Source of the DNA: Flagellimonas abyssi
GTDB taxonomy: Bacteria; Bacteroidota; Bacteroidia; Flavobacteriales; Flavobacteriaceae
Reading direction: 5' to 3'
NCBI RefSeq assembly: GCF_019457905.1
Contig: NZ_JAHZSV010000012.1
Span: 1 to 64,000 of the forward strand
Length of the DNA: 64,000 nt
Under the pieces are notes generated by a model, which saw only the letters and a program-made list of their open reading frames with translations, did not search any database and had not been told where the DNA came from. Both the position numbers and the translations under genes were made by a program. This document shows, piece after piece, positions 27,836-36,962 of this stretch. Position 1 is the stretch's first letter, and every line of letters starts with the position of its first letter.

Positions 27836-28519
27836 ATGCGGATAGTTTTGGCTGTTTTTCTATGCTGTGTGATGAATATGAGCGCACAGACGTATGAGAT
27901 AGGAGTATTTGCCGGTGGTGCCAATATGATAGGCGATGTGGGAAGGACCAATTATATACTGCCTTCCGGACCTGCTTTTGGCGGAATATTTAAATGGAAC
28001 AAGGGAAAACGCTATGCTTGGAGGGCCAGCGTACTCTATGGAGAATTTACCGCTGATGACAATAAATCCCACATGCAATCCAGACAGCAAAGGGGATATG
28101 TGGTGGATAATTCCATTTTGGAGTTCTCCGCAGGGCTCGAAATCAACTTTGTTGAATACAATCTACATAAGCTCGGACCCGCCTTCACGCCTTACCTGTA
28201 CACGGGTGTAACCTACTTCAGATACGATTTTAATTATATTGATGCCCTTCAAATGCAGGATATTAACCAAAAAGACGGTAGTTTTGCAATTCCAATGACG
28301 GTTGGGGCTAAGTATCGTTTAAATCAATTCTTGATTCTTGGAGCCGAAATTGGGGCCAGATATACTTTTACGGACAATTTGGACGCAAGTAACCCAGAAG
28401 GTTCCAATTTTGAGCAATTCCGATTCGGGAATATATTGAGCGACGACTGGTACGTTTTTACAGGTTTTACATTAACGTATACCTTTGGACGTAAACCTTG
28501 CCAGGATTGTTTTCAATAA
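27836..28519 (+). CDS. DUF6089 family outer-membrane beta-barrel-like protein
   Basis: 227 residues from the ATG at 27836 (MRIVLAVFLCCVMNMSAQTYEIGVFAGG), chosen because it gives a clean signal peptide cut after SAQ; a TTG three codons earlier is less likely. The mature part is rich in short amphipathic strands (KRYAWRASVLYGEFTADD, YRLNQFLILGAEIGARYTFTDN, DDWYVFTGFTLTYTFG), as expected for a small beta-barrel. Function unknown. It starts an envelope cluster and ends 1 bp before uppS. Confidence 0.82.
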   Translation: MRIVLAVFLCCVMNMSAQTYEIGVFAGGANMIGDVGRTNYILPSGPAFGGIFKWNKGKRYAWRASVLYGEFTADDNKSHMQSRQQRGYVVDNSILEFSAGLEINFVEYNLHKLGPAFTPYLYTGVTYFRYDFNYIDALQMQDINQKDGSFAIPMTVGAKYRLNQFLILGAEIGARYTFTDNLDASNPEGSNFEQFRFGNILSDDWYVFTGFTLTYTFGRKPCQDCFQ

Positions 28520-28520
28520 A

Positions 28521-29261
28521 ATGCACACACTAGAGGACGTAGACAAAGAAAAACTACCGCAGCACGTGGCCATTATTATGGATGGTAATGGTAGATGGGC
28601 AAAACAACGAGGCAAACTCCGTATGTTCGGGCACGAGAACGGGGTGGAATCCGTGAACCAAACTGTGGAGAGCTGTGCAAAGCTCCAGATTCCTTTTTTA
28701 ACGCTATATGCCTTTTCCACAGAAAACTGGAATCGACCCAAGACCGAGATAGACACCTTGATGAAGCTTTTGGTAAACGCTCTTAAAAGAGAGTTGAAAA
28801 CCTTGAACAAGCATAATATTAGGTTGAAGGCCATCGGAAAAATCGATACACTGCCCAAAAAAGTCTACAAGGAACTTACCGAAGTGATGTCAAAAACCGA
28901 AAATAATTCGGGTATGACACTTACGCTGGCATTGAGCTATGGCTCGCGGGAGGAGATAAAAACAGCGGTCCAAGAGATTGCGGTCAAAGTTAAAAATAAC
29001 ATAATTTCCCCCGAAAATATTGACGAAACAGTTATAAATACACATCTTTACGCGCACTTTTTGCCTGATGTAGACCTACTTATACGCACAAGTGGCGAAT
29101 GTAGGATAAGTAATTTTTTACTTTGGCAGATAGCATACGCCGAATTATATTTTATTGATGTATTTTGGCCCGACTTTAGAGAGCACCATTTGGTAGAGGC
29201 CATATTAAGTTATCAAAACAGAGAACGACGATTTGGAAAAACGAGCGAACAACTTAACTAA
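28521..29261 (+). CDS. uppS: Isoprenyl transferase (undecaprenyl diphosphate synthase)
   Basis: 246 residues from the ATG at 28521, one base after the DUF6089 stop. Motifs: IIMDGNGRWAKQRG with catalytic D21, YAFSTENWNRP, and LLIRTSGECRISNFLLWQIAYAELYF. It elongates farnesyl diphosphate to the C55 carrier lipid for peptidoglycan. The last 29 bases overlap the bamA reading frame, which points to tight coupling with outer-membrane assembly genes. Confidence 0.97.
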   Translation: MHTLEDVDKEKLPQHVAIIMDGNGRWAKQRGKLRMFGHENGVESVNQTVESCAKLQIPFLTLYAFSTENWNRPKTEIDTLMKLLVNALKRELKTLNKHNIRLKAIGKIDTLPKKVYKELTEVMSKTENNSGMTLTLALSYGSREEIKTAVQEIAVKVKNNIISPENIDETVINTHLYAHFLPDVDLLIRTSGECRISNFLLWQIAYAELYFIDVFWPDFREHHLVEAILSYQNRERRFGKTSEQLN

Positions 29262-31869
29262 GGGTATCAAAAACATCATCCTTTCAACCCTTATTATCCC
29301 ACTATTTTTATTTTCAGCCCAAGGTATTGCCCAAGAGACCGATTTTGAAGAAGGCAAGCAATACATTTTGGGAGGGTTGACCGTAACTGGCTTACAGAGC
29401 TACAACGAGCAGACCGTGAAGAGCTACACCGGTTTGCGGGTAGGGCAGCCCATTAAGGTGCCCGGCGATGAAATAAGTGCAGTGATCAAAAAGTTGTGGA
29501 ACTTGGATTTGTTCAGCAATGTGGAAATGTTCTACACCAACATTGAAGACGATAAAATATTTTTGGAACTGAGCATTACCGAACGGCCTACTTTGAACAA
29601 CGTGACCGTATATGGTGTAAAAAAACGTAAGGTTGAGGATATTATCGATGACACAGACCTTAAGAAAGGAAAGAAAATCACCGAGAGTTTGATTGCCAAT
29701 ACCAAGAACTATCTTCAGAACAAGTACAAAAAACAAGGATTCTTGAATGCCAAGGTAAGTATTGCCACAACGGCCGATACCACGGGTACCAATGTGCAGA
29801 ACATGGTCATCAATGTAAATAAAGGTGATAAGGTAAAAATTAAGGACATCAACTTTGTTGGTAACGAAAAACTGTCGGACAAAAGGCTCCGCAAATCCCT
29901 GAAGAAAACCAAAAAGAAAAAGTTTTACCGTTTTTGGAAGAAATCCAAATACATTGAGGCAGAATACCAAGAAGACCTCGATAACTTGATCGATACTTAT
30001 GCAGAAAGAGGGTATAGGGATGCCCGAGTGCTATCGGATACCTTTGTGAAACTGGACGAGAAGAACATTGAGCTTACCATCAAAGTAGAGGAAGGTGACA
30101 AATATTATTTTGGTGAAATCGACTTTGTAGGTAACTCCGTTTATACGGATAGAATGTTGAGTCAAGTGCTCGGAATCAAAAAAGGCGATACCTATAATGG
30201 AGTAATGTTGAAAAAGCGTATCGCTGACGATTCCGATCCAGATGCAGCTGATTTAACAAACCTATATCAAAATAACGGATATTTGTTTTCGAGTATCAAC
30301 CCGGTTGAGGTTTCAGCTGTAAATGATACCATCGATTTTGAAATACGAATCATAGAAGGAAAAGAAACCTTCTTGGATCACGTAACAGTTTCTGGTAACG
30401 ACAAGACCAATGACCATGTAATTTACAGGGAAATCAGAACAAGGCCAGGTCAAAAATACAGCAAGTCCAATATTGTTAGAACAATCCGGGAATTAGGCCA
30501 GCTAGGATTTTTTGATGCAGAACAAATCGTTCCTGATATCCAAAACCCAGACCCCAATGCGGGTACAGTGGATGTGAACTATAGCTTGGTGGAATCTGGT
30601 TCCAGCCAGATTGAGCTCCAAGGTGGTTTTGGTGGTGGAGGTTTCATCGGTACGTTGGGACTTTCCTTTAGTAACTTCTCTTTAAAGAACATTTTCAACA
30701 AGGAAGCATACAAACCCGTACCCATGGGGGACGGACAAACCTTTGCCCTGCGTTTGCAGGCCAGTAGGACCTTCCGTGTCTATAGCTTGAACTTCTCCGA
30801 GCCGTGGTTGGGCGGTAAAAAACCGGTAAGGTTTAACATGTCGCTGTCCAGAACACAACAGTTTGCTACTGGATATGATCAAAATGGTAGATTGGATGTG
30901 CAGAAAGATCGTGGGTTCTCCATTACGGGAGTATCTGCCGGTTTGGCGAAAAGGGTACAATGGCCGGATGATTTCTTTACGATTTCCCATTCCGTGGGTT
31001 ATCAATATTATAAGTTCGATGATTATGATTTGGGACTATTTAACTTTGGTAACGGTAGCTCAAACTCATTGACATACACTTTTGGTATTTCCAGAAGTTC
31101 CCAAGGTCCCAGTAGAATTTTCCCCATGACGGGTTCCAACTTTGAGCTTACGGCAAAATTTACACCGCCATATTCGCTCTTTGGCAGCAAAGATTTTAAA
31201 TCGTTAAAAAACCGTAGAAAGGAATTGACGGATATCTCTCTGGAAAGACCGTTGACCACCTTGGAGGCCAATGAAATAAGGGAGATAGAAAAGGAGCGCT
31301 TTAGGTGGTTGGAGTTCTATAAGGTGAAGTTTAAAGGAGATTGGTACACCAATATTGTGGATAAACTGGTATTGCGTACCAATGCAGAATTTGGATTCTT
31401 GGGGTCCTATAATAATGATATAGGGGATGTGCCTTTTGAGCGTTTTTATGTCGGGGGCGACGGTCTAGGAAACTTTAGTTTGGACGGTCGGGATGTAGTG
31501 CAATTAAGAGGTTACGAGAATAGCTCGTTGGCTTTTTCCGTATATAACCCGGTTAGACAGTCCGCGCAGCAAGAAGGTGGGGTCATCTACAATAAGTACT
31601 CCATGGAGCTTCGATATCCTTTGACCTTAAAACCATCGGCATCCATTTACGTACAAACATTTTTGGAAGCAGGTAACGCGTTCAATAATTTTCAGGACCT
31701 CAACCCATTTGAACTAAAAAGGTCGGCAGGTGCAGGTTTAAGGATTTTTATGCCGGCGTTCGGTCTTTTGGGGATTGATTTTGGATATGGTTTTGATGCA
31801 GATAACGTTAGACCAAATGCTGGACCTAGTGGTTGGCAGACACACTTTATCATTGGACAACAATTTTAA
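29233..31869 (+). CDS. bamA: Outer membrane protein assembly factor BamA
   Basis: 878 residues: a signal peptide (IIPLFLFSAQGIAQE), five POTRA-like repeats over about residues 40-440 (for example VTVYGVKKRKVEDII, INFVGNEKLSDKRLRKS, IDFVGNSVYTDRML) and a C-terminal 16-strand barrel ending in phenylalanine (FIIGQQF). The conserved barrel loop YVGGDGLGNFSLDGRDVVQLRGYEN corresponds to the VRGY region. No in-frame ATG exists between the upstream stop at 29206 and the signal peptide, so translation most likely starts at the TTG at 29233, inside uppS. It inserts barrel proteins in the outer membrane. The 3' flank contains a decayed second copy of its C-terminal motif. Confidence 0.95.
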   Translation: MEKRANNLTKGIKNIILSTLIIPLFLFSAQGIAQETDFEEGKQYILGGLTVTGLQSYNEQTVKSYTGLRVGQPIKVPGDEISAVIKKLWNLDLFSNVEMFYTNIEDDKIFLELSITERPTLNNVTVYGVKKRKVEDIIDDTDLKKGKKITESLIANTKNYLQNKYKKQGFLNAKVSIATTADTTGTNVQNMVINVNKGDKVKIKDINFVGNEKLSDKRLRKSLKKTKKKKFYRFWKKSKYIEAEYQEDLDNLIDTYAERGYRDARVLSDTFVKLDEKNIELTIKVEEGDKYYFGEIDFVGNSVYTDRMLSQVLGIKKGDTYNGVMLKKRIADDSDPDAADLTNLYQNNGYLFSSINPVEVSAVNDTIDFEIRIIEGKETFLDHVTVSGNDKTNDHVIYREIRTRPGQKYSKSNIVRTIRELGQLGFFDAEQIVPDIQNPDPNAGTVDVNYSLVESGSSQIELQGGFGGGGFIGTLGLSFSNFSLKNIFNKEAYKPVPMGDGQTFALRLQASRTFRVYSLNFSEPWLGGKKPVRFNMSLSRTQQFATGYDQNGRLDVQKDRGFSITGVSAGLAKRVQWPDDFFTISHSVGYQYYKFDDYDLGLFNFGNGSSNSLTYTFGISRSSQGPSRIFPMTGSNFELTAKFTPPYSLFGSKDFKSLKNRRKELTDISLERPLTTLEANEIREIEKERFRWLEFYKVKFKGDWYTNIVDKLVLRTNAEFGFLGSYNNDIGDVPFERFYVGGDGLGNFSLDGRDVVQLRGYENSSLAFSVYNPVRQSAQQEGGVIYNKYSMELRYPLTLKPSASIYVQTFLEAGNAFNNFQDLNPFELKRSAGAGLRIFMPAFGLLGIDFGYGFDADNVRPNAGPSGWQTHFIIGQQF

Positions 31870-32092
31870 TGACTTTAATCCGTTTCAGTTAAAAAGATCT
31901 GCCGGAGTGGGGCTACATATTTTTGGGCCGGTATCTATACTCTCTGGAATCAATTCTGATGAAAAGCTAAATGTAATGGCAAAATCAGGATTCAATATGG
32001 GGCAAGTAATCGGTAAACGGACTTCATCATCGGGCAGCAGTTTTAATTTATGGAAAACGCCTCTTTATTATTTTTCAAATAGTTCATTTTGA
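31850..32092 (+). pseudogene. Remnant of a second bamA 3' end
   Basis: A different frame from the end of bamA reads FNDFNPFQLKRSAGVGLHIF and then GPVSILSGI. Inside bamA itself the corresponding segment is FQDLNPFELKRSAGAGLRIF then MPAFGLLGI, so about two thirds of the residues match over this 29-residue stretch. Beyond it the similarity fades and the frame stops at 32092. This looks like the tail of a partial duplication. It has no start of its own. Confidence 0.7.
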
Positions 32093-32101
32093 ACAAATTA
32101 G

Positions 32102-32109
32102 TAATTTTG
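32102..32109 (+). promoter_or_regulatory. Candidate -7 element (TAATTTTG) for the ompH pair
   Basis: TAATTTTG fits TANNTTTG 36 bp before the ATG at 32145. The nearest TTTTG (32087-32091) is too close to act as -33. Confidence 0.4.
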
Positions 32110-32144
32110 GCACGATATTTTCTATGTAAAATGCGGAATCAAAG

Positions 32145-32966
32145 ATGAATACCAAAGTTCTTTTAACATTAGTCGTTTTGCTGACATCCTTTTACGGGTT
32201 TTCCCAACGGGGCGTTCGTATAGGTTATGTGGATATGGAGTATATCCTTGAAAATGTGGAAGAGTACCGGGATGCCACCAAGCAATTGAACGATAAAGCC
32301 CAAAAGTGGAAGCAGGAAATCGAACTGAAGCAAAGCGTTGTCGAACAAATGAAAAAAGATTTGATGGCGGAAAAAGTACTCTTGACCGACGAACTGATCT
32401 TGGAGCGGGAAGAAGAGATACAGCTATTAGAAAAGGAAATGTTGGATTACCAACAAGACCGTTTTGGACCTCAAGGGGATTTGGTGCTACAGAAACAATT
32501 GTTGATACAGCCGATACAGGACCAAGTTTTCAATGAAGTACAAAAAATCGGAGCCAATAAAAGATACGATTTTATTTTTGATAAATCCGCAGATGTTGTA
32601 ATGTTGTACTCCGAAAAAAGACACGACATAAGTGACTTGGTTTTAAGGGAGATAGGACGCACAAGAAAAATAAGTGCCTCCAACAAAAAACAAGAGGAAC
32701 AAAGCCGTTTGGAACAGTTCCAGGAAGAGGAGGACGAAATAAGCGATGCGCTCAGGGAAAGACAAGAGCAGGCCGAAGAAGCCCTTGAAGAGAGGGAGAA
32801 AGCAGCAGAGGAACGCAGAGCCGAAAAATTAAAAGAAAGAGAAGAACGCAAGAAAGCGTACGAAGAACGAAGGAGAAAATTATTGGAAGAGCGCGAAGCC
32901 CAGCGAAAAGCCAAATTGGAAGAGCGAAAAAAAGCGCAAGAACAACAAAAGGATTCAATAGGATAG
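32145..32966 (+). CDS. OmpH/Skp family periplasmic chaperone with long charged coiled-coil tail
   Basis: 273 residues. A signal peptide (MNTKVLLTLVVLLTSFYGFSQ) is followed by the Skp-like beginning IGYVDMEYILENVEEY and a long helical hairpin. From about residue 185 to the end the sequence is a highly charged helix of E, R, K and A (repeats such as EEREKAAEERRAEKLKERE), roughly 85 residues not found in ordinary Skp. Skp trimers hold unfolded outer-membrane proteins for BamA, and bamA lies just upstream. The tail may lengthen the tentacles or bind partners; this is inference. Confidence 0.88.
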   Translation: MNTKVLLTLVVLLTSFYGFSQRGVRIGYVDMEYILENVEEYRDATKQLNDKAQKWKQEIELKQSVVEQMKKDLMAEKVLLTDELILEREEEIQLLEKEMLDYQQDRFGPQGDLVLQKQLLIQPIQDQVFNEVQKIGANKRYDFIFDKSADVVMLYSEKRHDISDLVLREIGRTRKISASNKKQEEQSRLEQFQEEEDEISDALRERQEQAEEALEEREKAAEERRAEKLKEREERKKAYEERRRKLLEEREAQRKAKLEERKKAQEQQKDSIG

Positions 32967-33015
32967 AGTATATTGAAACACTAAATTTAAAGTCAAAAAA
33001 GTAACGTTGAGAATC

Positions 33016-33525
33016 ATGAAAAATGTAAAAAGAATCGCTGTAGCCCTAGTATTGTTTGTTGCGGCTACTGGTTTTGTAAATGCTCAGAGCAAGATTGCAC
33101 ACATCAATGTACAGCAATTATTGTCTGATATGCCGGAGATGAAGGCTGCACAAGCTGAATTGAAGAAATTACAAGAAACTTACAGAGCGGATATCCAAAG
33201 CTCTATGACCGAGCTTCAAAACAAGTATACACAATACGAAAACGAAGCAACTTCCAAAACAAGGGAAGAAAACGAGCAAAGAGCTGTTGAACTACAAGGT
33301 TTCCAGCAAAATATCCAAGAAGCGGAGCAAGCAGCTATGCAAGAAATGCAAAAGAAACAACAAGAATTGTTTGCACCTATTTCTGAAAAGGCAAAAGCAG
33401 CAATCGAGAAAGTGGCAGCGGCAAAAGGTTACGATTACGTAATCGATGCCAGCCCAGGATTGAGCTTGATCGTATCCAAAGGTCCAGACCTTTTGGCCGA
33501 AGTAAAAAAGGAACTAGGTTTCTAA
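33016..33525 (+). CDS. OmpH/Skp family periplasmic chaperone
   Basis: 169 residues from the ATG at 33016 (MKNVKRIAVALVLFVAATGFVNAQSK gives a clean signal peptide). The mature protein begins KIAHINVQQLLSDMPEMKAA and forms the coiled-coil hairpin and closing strands of Skp (YDYVIDASPGLSLIVSKG). It is a second, shorter paralogue directly after the long one, a common Bacteroidota arrangement. A terminator follows at 33551. Confidence 0.92.
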   Translation: MKNVKRIAVALVLFVAATGFVNAQSKIAHINVQQLLSDMPEMKAAQAELKKLQETYRADIQSSMTELQNKYTQYENEATSKTREENEQRAVELQGFQQNIQEAEQAAMQEMQKKQQELFAPISEKAKAAIEKVAAAKGYDYVIDASPGLSLIVSKGPDLLAEVKKELGF

Positions 33526-33550
33526 ACCTTACCTTCAAATAAAATAGTAG

Positions 33551-33576
33551 ACCGCTTTTTTTAAAGCGGTTTTTTT
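33551..33576 (+). terminator. Terminator after the ompH pair
   Basis: ACCGCTTT (33551-33558) pairs with AAAGCGGT (33563-33570) around TTTT, followed by at least six T residues. Confidence 0.9.
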
Positions 33577-33609
33577 ATGCCATAAAAATTTAAGCCACTA
33601 TTTTTAAGC

Positions 33610-34389
33610 ATGCCAAAACCAATAGGAATTTTTGACTCAGGAGTGGGGGGCACCTCCATTTGGAAAGAGGTGGCCAAAATGCTCCCTAATGAAAACACCA
33701 TTTATTTGGCGGATAGTACCAATGCCCCTTATGGAGAAAAGTCAAAAGAAGAGATTTTAAGGCTCAGTATTAAAAATACGGAGTATTTGCTCAGTTCGGG
33801 CTGTAAAATTATTGTAGTGGCCTGTAACACCGCCACAACAAACGCCATAGATCATCTCCGTTCACGTTACAACGTGCCGTTTATAGGAATAGAGCCGGCA
33901 ATTAAACCGGCGGCCCTCCAGACCAAAACCAAAAAAGTTGGGGTATTGGCCACCAAGGGAACGCTCTCCAGTAGTTTGTTCCACAATACGTCCAAACTCT
34001 TTGCCGAGGGGATTACTGTCTTGGAGCAAGAGGGGAAGGGTTTGGTAGAGCTGATAGAAGCAGGGGAGATTGATTCCCCGGAGATGAGAAGCCTATTGGC
34101 GACTTTCCTGAATCCCATGCTCAAAGAGAATATAGATTGTTTGGTGCTCGGATGCACCCATTATCCCTATCTTATTCCAGTTTTGAAGGAAATATTGCCG
34201 AGCAATGTCAATATTATAGATTCTGGCGAAGCCGTGGCCCGTCAGACCAAGACCGTTTTGGAACAGAATAACTTGCTAACCAAGGTCAATGATAATCCTG
34301 AACATCTTTTTTACACCAATGCAGATGTGAAAGTTTTGAAAGATTTGGTCAATGACCCGACTGCTCAGGTATCCTCTAAGGATTTTTAA
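33610..34389 (+). CDS. murI: Glutamate racemase
   Basis: 259 residues with the substrate loop IGIFDSGVGGTSIW, the first catalytic cysteine C72 (VVACNTATTNA) and the second C182 (LGCTHYPYL). It interconverts L- and D-glutamate for peptidoglycan. It follows the envelope cluster but has its own short leader after a terminator and is convergent with folA (3 bp between stops). Confidence 0.97.
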   Translation: MPKPIGIFDSGVGGTSIWKEVAKMLPNENTIYLADSTNAPYGEKSKEEILRLSIKNTEYLLSSGCKIIVVACNTATTNAIDHLRSRYNVPFIGIEPAIKPAALQTKTKKVGVLATKGTLSSSLFHNTSKLFAEGITVLEQEGKGLVELIEAGEIDSPEMRSLLATFLNPMLKENIDCLVLGCTHYPYLIPVLKEILPSNVNIIDSGEAVARQTKTVLEQNNLLTKVNDNPEHLFYTNADVKVLKDLVNDPTAQVSSKDF

Positions 34390-34392
34390 ACC

Positions 34393-34884
34393 CTATTTTC
34401 TTTTGTAAGTGAGGTAGGTAAAAGCATATTCGTGCCTATCATCTTTTGGATGGTGTTCCTCTTTTACTAGCTCCCATTGCTCTTCATCAATCTCTGGAAA
34501 AAAGGCATCCGCCTCAAAAGTACCGTGCACCCTTGTCAATTCGATATGGGTGGCACGGTCCATGGACTGTTTGTAAATTTCACCTCCCCCAATGATAAAG
34601 GCAGTTTCGTTGTCCTCTACCAGCGCAATCGCATCCGCCAATGAGTGCACAATAGTGCAGGGAAATTTCGGGACGTAATTCTCGTCCCTTGTAATGGCAA
34701 TGTGGGTGCGGTTGGGCAAGGGTTTTGGAAAACTCTCCAAAGTTTTTCTTCCCATTATGATTTTGTGGCCTGAGGTAAGACTTTTAAACCGTTTAAAATC
34801 ATCCGGTAAATGCCATACCAAATCGTTGTCCTTGCCAAGGGCATTGTTTTCGGCCGCGGCCGCAATAATGATCAATTTTCTCAT
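34393..34884 (-). CDS. folA: Dihydrofolate reductase
   Basis: 163 residues with the DHFR hallmarks: IIAAAAENNALGKDNDLVWHLPDD (active-site D at the WHLPDD position), HKIIMGRKTLESFPKPLPNR for NADPH binding and AFIIGGGEIYKQ. It reduces dihydrofolate and so regenerates the cofactor consumed by thymidylate synthase (gene at 39456). It overlaps the preceding 2TM gene by 4 bases. Confidence 0.97.
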   Translation of the reverse strand: MRKLIIIAAAAENNALGKDNDLVWHLPDDFKRFKSLTSGHKIIMGRKTLESFPKPLPNRTHIAITRDENYVPKFPCTIVHSLADAIALVEDNETAFIIGGGEIYKQSMDRATHIELTRVHGTFEADAFFPEIDEEQWELVKEEHHPKDDRHEYAFTYLTYKRK

Positions 34885-35273
34885 TGATCTTTTTTTTTAT
34901 TGATTTTGGAAAGGGGAAAGTCGGTTTCTATTTCCTTTTGGATCTCGCCAATACGTTTTTTTTGAAGGTTTACCAATCGCTCGCGTTGCTGGCGCTCCCA
35001 ATCTTGCCCCATAAATTTATGCGTAACAAAAACATTGAAAACATGCAGGACCAAGAAAAGGGCCCAAGCCAGTACGATCCAAATGGACCAATCGTAAGTC
35101 TCTCCGTACTTGAGTACTTTGTTGGCAAGAATCAAAAAAATACTTCCGACCAAGAAAATTACGAAGTGGGAGAACAGTCGCTTCTTTTGTTTGATGCGCT
35201 TATGGGCATTCTCCAAAAGTTCGTGCTGCTCCAAATCTATTTCTGACTTGTTCTTTTTACCGAATGACAACAT
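34881..35273 (-). CDS. 2TM domain-containing protein
   Basis: 130 residues from the ATG at 35273; a longer frame starting at 35333 would run into the divergent aminotransferase gene. Two membrane spans (HFVIFLVGSIFLILANKVL and WSIWIVLAWALFLVLHVFNVF) are followed by HKFMGQDWERQQRERLVNLQKKR, the pattern of the 2TM domain often fused to or next to LytTR sensors. No enzyme motif is seen. It overlaps folA by 4 bases and is probably its operon partner. Confidence 0.82.
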   Translation of the reverse strand: MLSFGKKNKSEIDLEQHELLENAHKRIKQKKRLFSHFVIFLVGSIFLILANKVLKYGETYDWSIWIVLAWALFLVLHVFNVFVTHKFMGQDWERQQRERLVNLQKKRIGEIQKEIETDFPLSKINKKKDQ

Positions 35274-35327
35274 GGAATGGCTATCTTTATCAACAAAGAT
35301 AATTGAATTGTATCCAAAAATCCCGAT

Positions 35328-36422
35328 ATGCAAACCCTAAGAAAAAAATTCCCCGTGCTTAACCATTATGTTTATGCCAATACCGCTTCTGCAGGACTGT
35401 TAAGCGAAGATTTGATGGAATGGAGACAAGGGCACGACTTAGATTACCTAATTGGTGGTAGCCAAATGAAGAACAAGGGCTTTGCCCATATGCCCGAAAT
35501 AAAGAAGACGGTTGGGAAGTTTTTTAACTGCAAGCCCGATAATGTGGCCTTGGTACCCAATTTCAGTTTGGGGTTTAACTTGTTGTTGGAAGGATTGCCC
35601 AAGGATAAAAAAGTGCTGTTGGTCAACAAGGATTACCCAAGTGTCAACTGGCCGTTCGAGACCAGAGGGTTTGAACTTGACCATGTGGATGCCGATGAGC
35701 ATATGGAGGAGAACATCCATGCCAAGGTAAAAAAGGGAGATGTTGATATACTAGCACTCAGTTTGGTGCAATGGGTAGATGGGGTCCGCATTGATTTTGA
35801 TTTTCTGAAAGATTTGAAAAAGGAATTTCCCGACCTGATGATTCTTGCCGATGGCACACAATATTGTGGTACCGAGCCGTTCGATTTTGAAGCATCCGGT
35901 ATCGATATTTTGGGAGCCAGTGCCTACAAATGGATGTTGGCAGGATACGGAAACGGCTTTTTCTTGGTAAAAGACGCCGTGATGGAGCAGTTTGAGCTTA
36001 GGGGTATCGGTAATGGTTCCGTAAACAACGATGCTTCCAAACGGGACAGCATTACTTTTTGCAAGTTCTTGGAGCCTGGCCATTTGGATTCCCTCAATTT
36101 TGGGAGCTTGGAGTTTGCCGTGAAATTTTTGGACGAAATAGGTCCAGAGAATGTGCAGGCGCAATTGCAAAAGTTGTCAAAAAAAGCTATGAAAGCATTT
36201 TCGGAGCTTGATCTGCTAGAGCCTGCCGTTATCAAAAGAAAGCGGCACAGCACCATATTCAACATTAAGGGCGACGAGAATCTCTTCAATAAACTCACCG
36301 AAGAAAACATAGTGGCCTCGCCACGTGGGGGAGGCATCCGTTTGAGCTTTCATTTTTATAATACCGAGGAGGAAATAGATGTTATCTCAACACTTCTAAA
36401 ACGCTGGGCATCAAAATCATAA
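35328..36422 (+). CDS. Aminotransferase class V-fold PLP-dependent enzyme
   Basis: 364 residues. The PLP site is DILGASAYKWMLAGYGNGF with Schiff-base lysine K201, and D175 (ILADGTQYCG) is the ring-nitrogen partner. The fold matches the cysteine desulfurase/kynureninase/isopenicillin-epimerase group, but the active-site cysteine loop of desulfurases is not obvious, so an aminotransferase, epimerase or lyase are all possible. Monocistronic and divergent from the 2TM-folA pair (54 bp apart). Confidence 0.85.
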   Translation: MQTLRKKFPVLNHYVYANTASAGLLSEDLMEWRQGHDLDYLIGGSQMKNKGFAHMPEIKKTVGKFFNCKPDNVALVPNFSLGFNLLLEGLPKDKKVLLVNKDYPSVNWPFETRGFELDHVDADEHMEENIHAKVKKGDVDILALSLVQWVDGVRIDFDFLKDLKKEFPDLMILADGTQYCGTEPFDFEASGIDILGASAYKWMLAGYGNGFFLVKDAVMEQFELRGIGNGSVNNDASKRDSITFCKFLEPGHLDSLNFGSLEFAVKFLDEIGPENVQAQLQKLSKKAMKAFSELDLLEPAVIKRKRHSTIFNIKGDENLFNKLTEENIVASPRGGGIRLSFHFYNTEEEIDVISTLLKRWASKS

Positions 36423-36476
36423 TTGGTAAAAAACGTCGATTTAATTTGCTAAAAGTAAGATTGCGGTTAGGTGGAT

Positions 36477-36493
36477 TTTATCAAATTGATAAA
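36477..36493. promoter_or_regulatory. Inverted repeat TTTATCAAATTGATAAA
   Basis: A 17-nt palindrome with a single central base, about 70 bp before the E-set gene at 36564. Size and symmetry suit a dimeric regulator but no regulator can be named. Confidence 0.35.
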
Positions 36494-36563
36494 TCGGTTC
36501 TAACTAATTGTAAATAAACGGTTTTATGTATTGTTTTGTACTGAAATTAAAATTTTCGGTACC

Positions 36564-36860
36564 ATGGCAATTAAAAAACAATACCTGAAGAGCAAGCCTG
36601 TTTGCAAAGTAACTTTTACGGTTCCTGCAGATGAGGCAGAGACCGTTGCAGTAGTTGGCGATTTCAATAAATGGAATCCCAAAAAGAGCGGCTTAAAGAA
36701 ATTAAAGAACGGAACCTTTAAGGGAACGTTTGAACTACCTGTGGAGAACAGCTACGAGTTTAGATATTTGATAGACGGCAATTATACCAACGATGGTGAG
36801 GCCGATCGTTACCAATGGAACGATTACGCAGGCACCGAAAATGCCGTTTTGGAAGTATAA
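36564..36860 (+). CDS. Isoamylase early-set (CBM48-like) domain protein
   Basis: 98 residues from the ATG at 36564 (MAIKKQYLKSKPVCKVTF), preferred over one 33 bases earlier because homologues begin with this type of sequence. The whole protein is one immunoglobulin-like E-set/CBM48 domain with the classic VAVVGDFNKWNPKK and YEFRYLIDGNYTNDGEADRY blocks. These domains bind glycogen-like glucans or regulate AMPK-type kinases when fused; here it stands alone with no enzyme. Function unknown. Confidence 0.88.
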   Translation: MAIKKQYLKSKPVCKVTFTVPADEAETVAVVGDFNKWNPKKSGLKKLKNGTFKGTFELPVENSYEFRYLIDGNYTNDGEADRYQWNDYAGTENAVLEV

Positions 36861-36871
36861 AATGTGGGACA

Positions 36872-36905
36872 CGCCATCAGTTGGCCCCAAAACTGATGGT
36901 GGGTT
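36872..36905 (+). terminator. Possible terminator after the E-set gene
   Basis: CCATCAGTT (36874-36882) pairs with AACTGATGG (36891-36899), extended by C-G and G-T pairs. Only four T residues follow after GGG, so termination is uncertain. The rest of 36906-37087 holds a dispersed repeat and no gene that I can support. Confidence 0.5.
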
Positions 36906-36962
36906 TTCCATAACTTGGCCGTAAAACTTTGTGAATTGGATTCGTCAGTCCGAGTGATTTTG

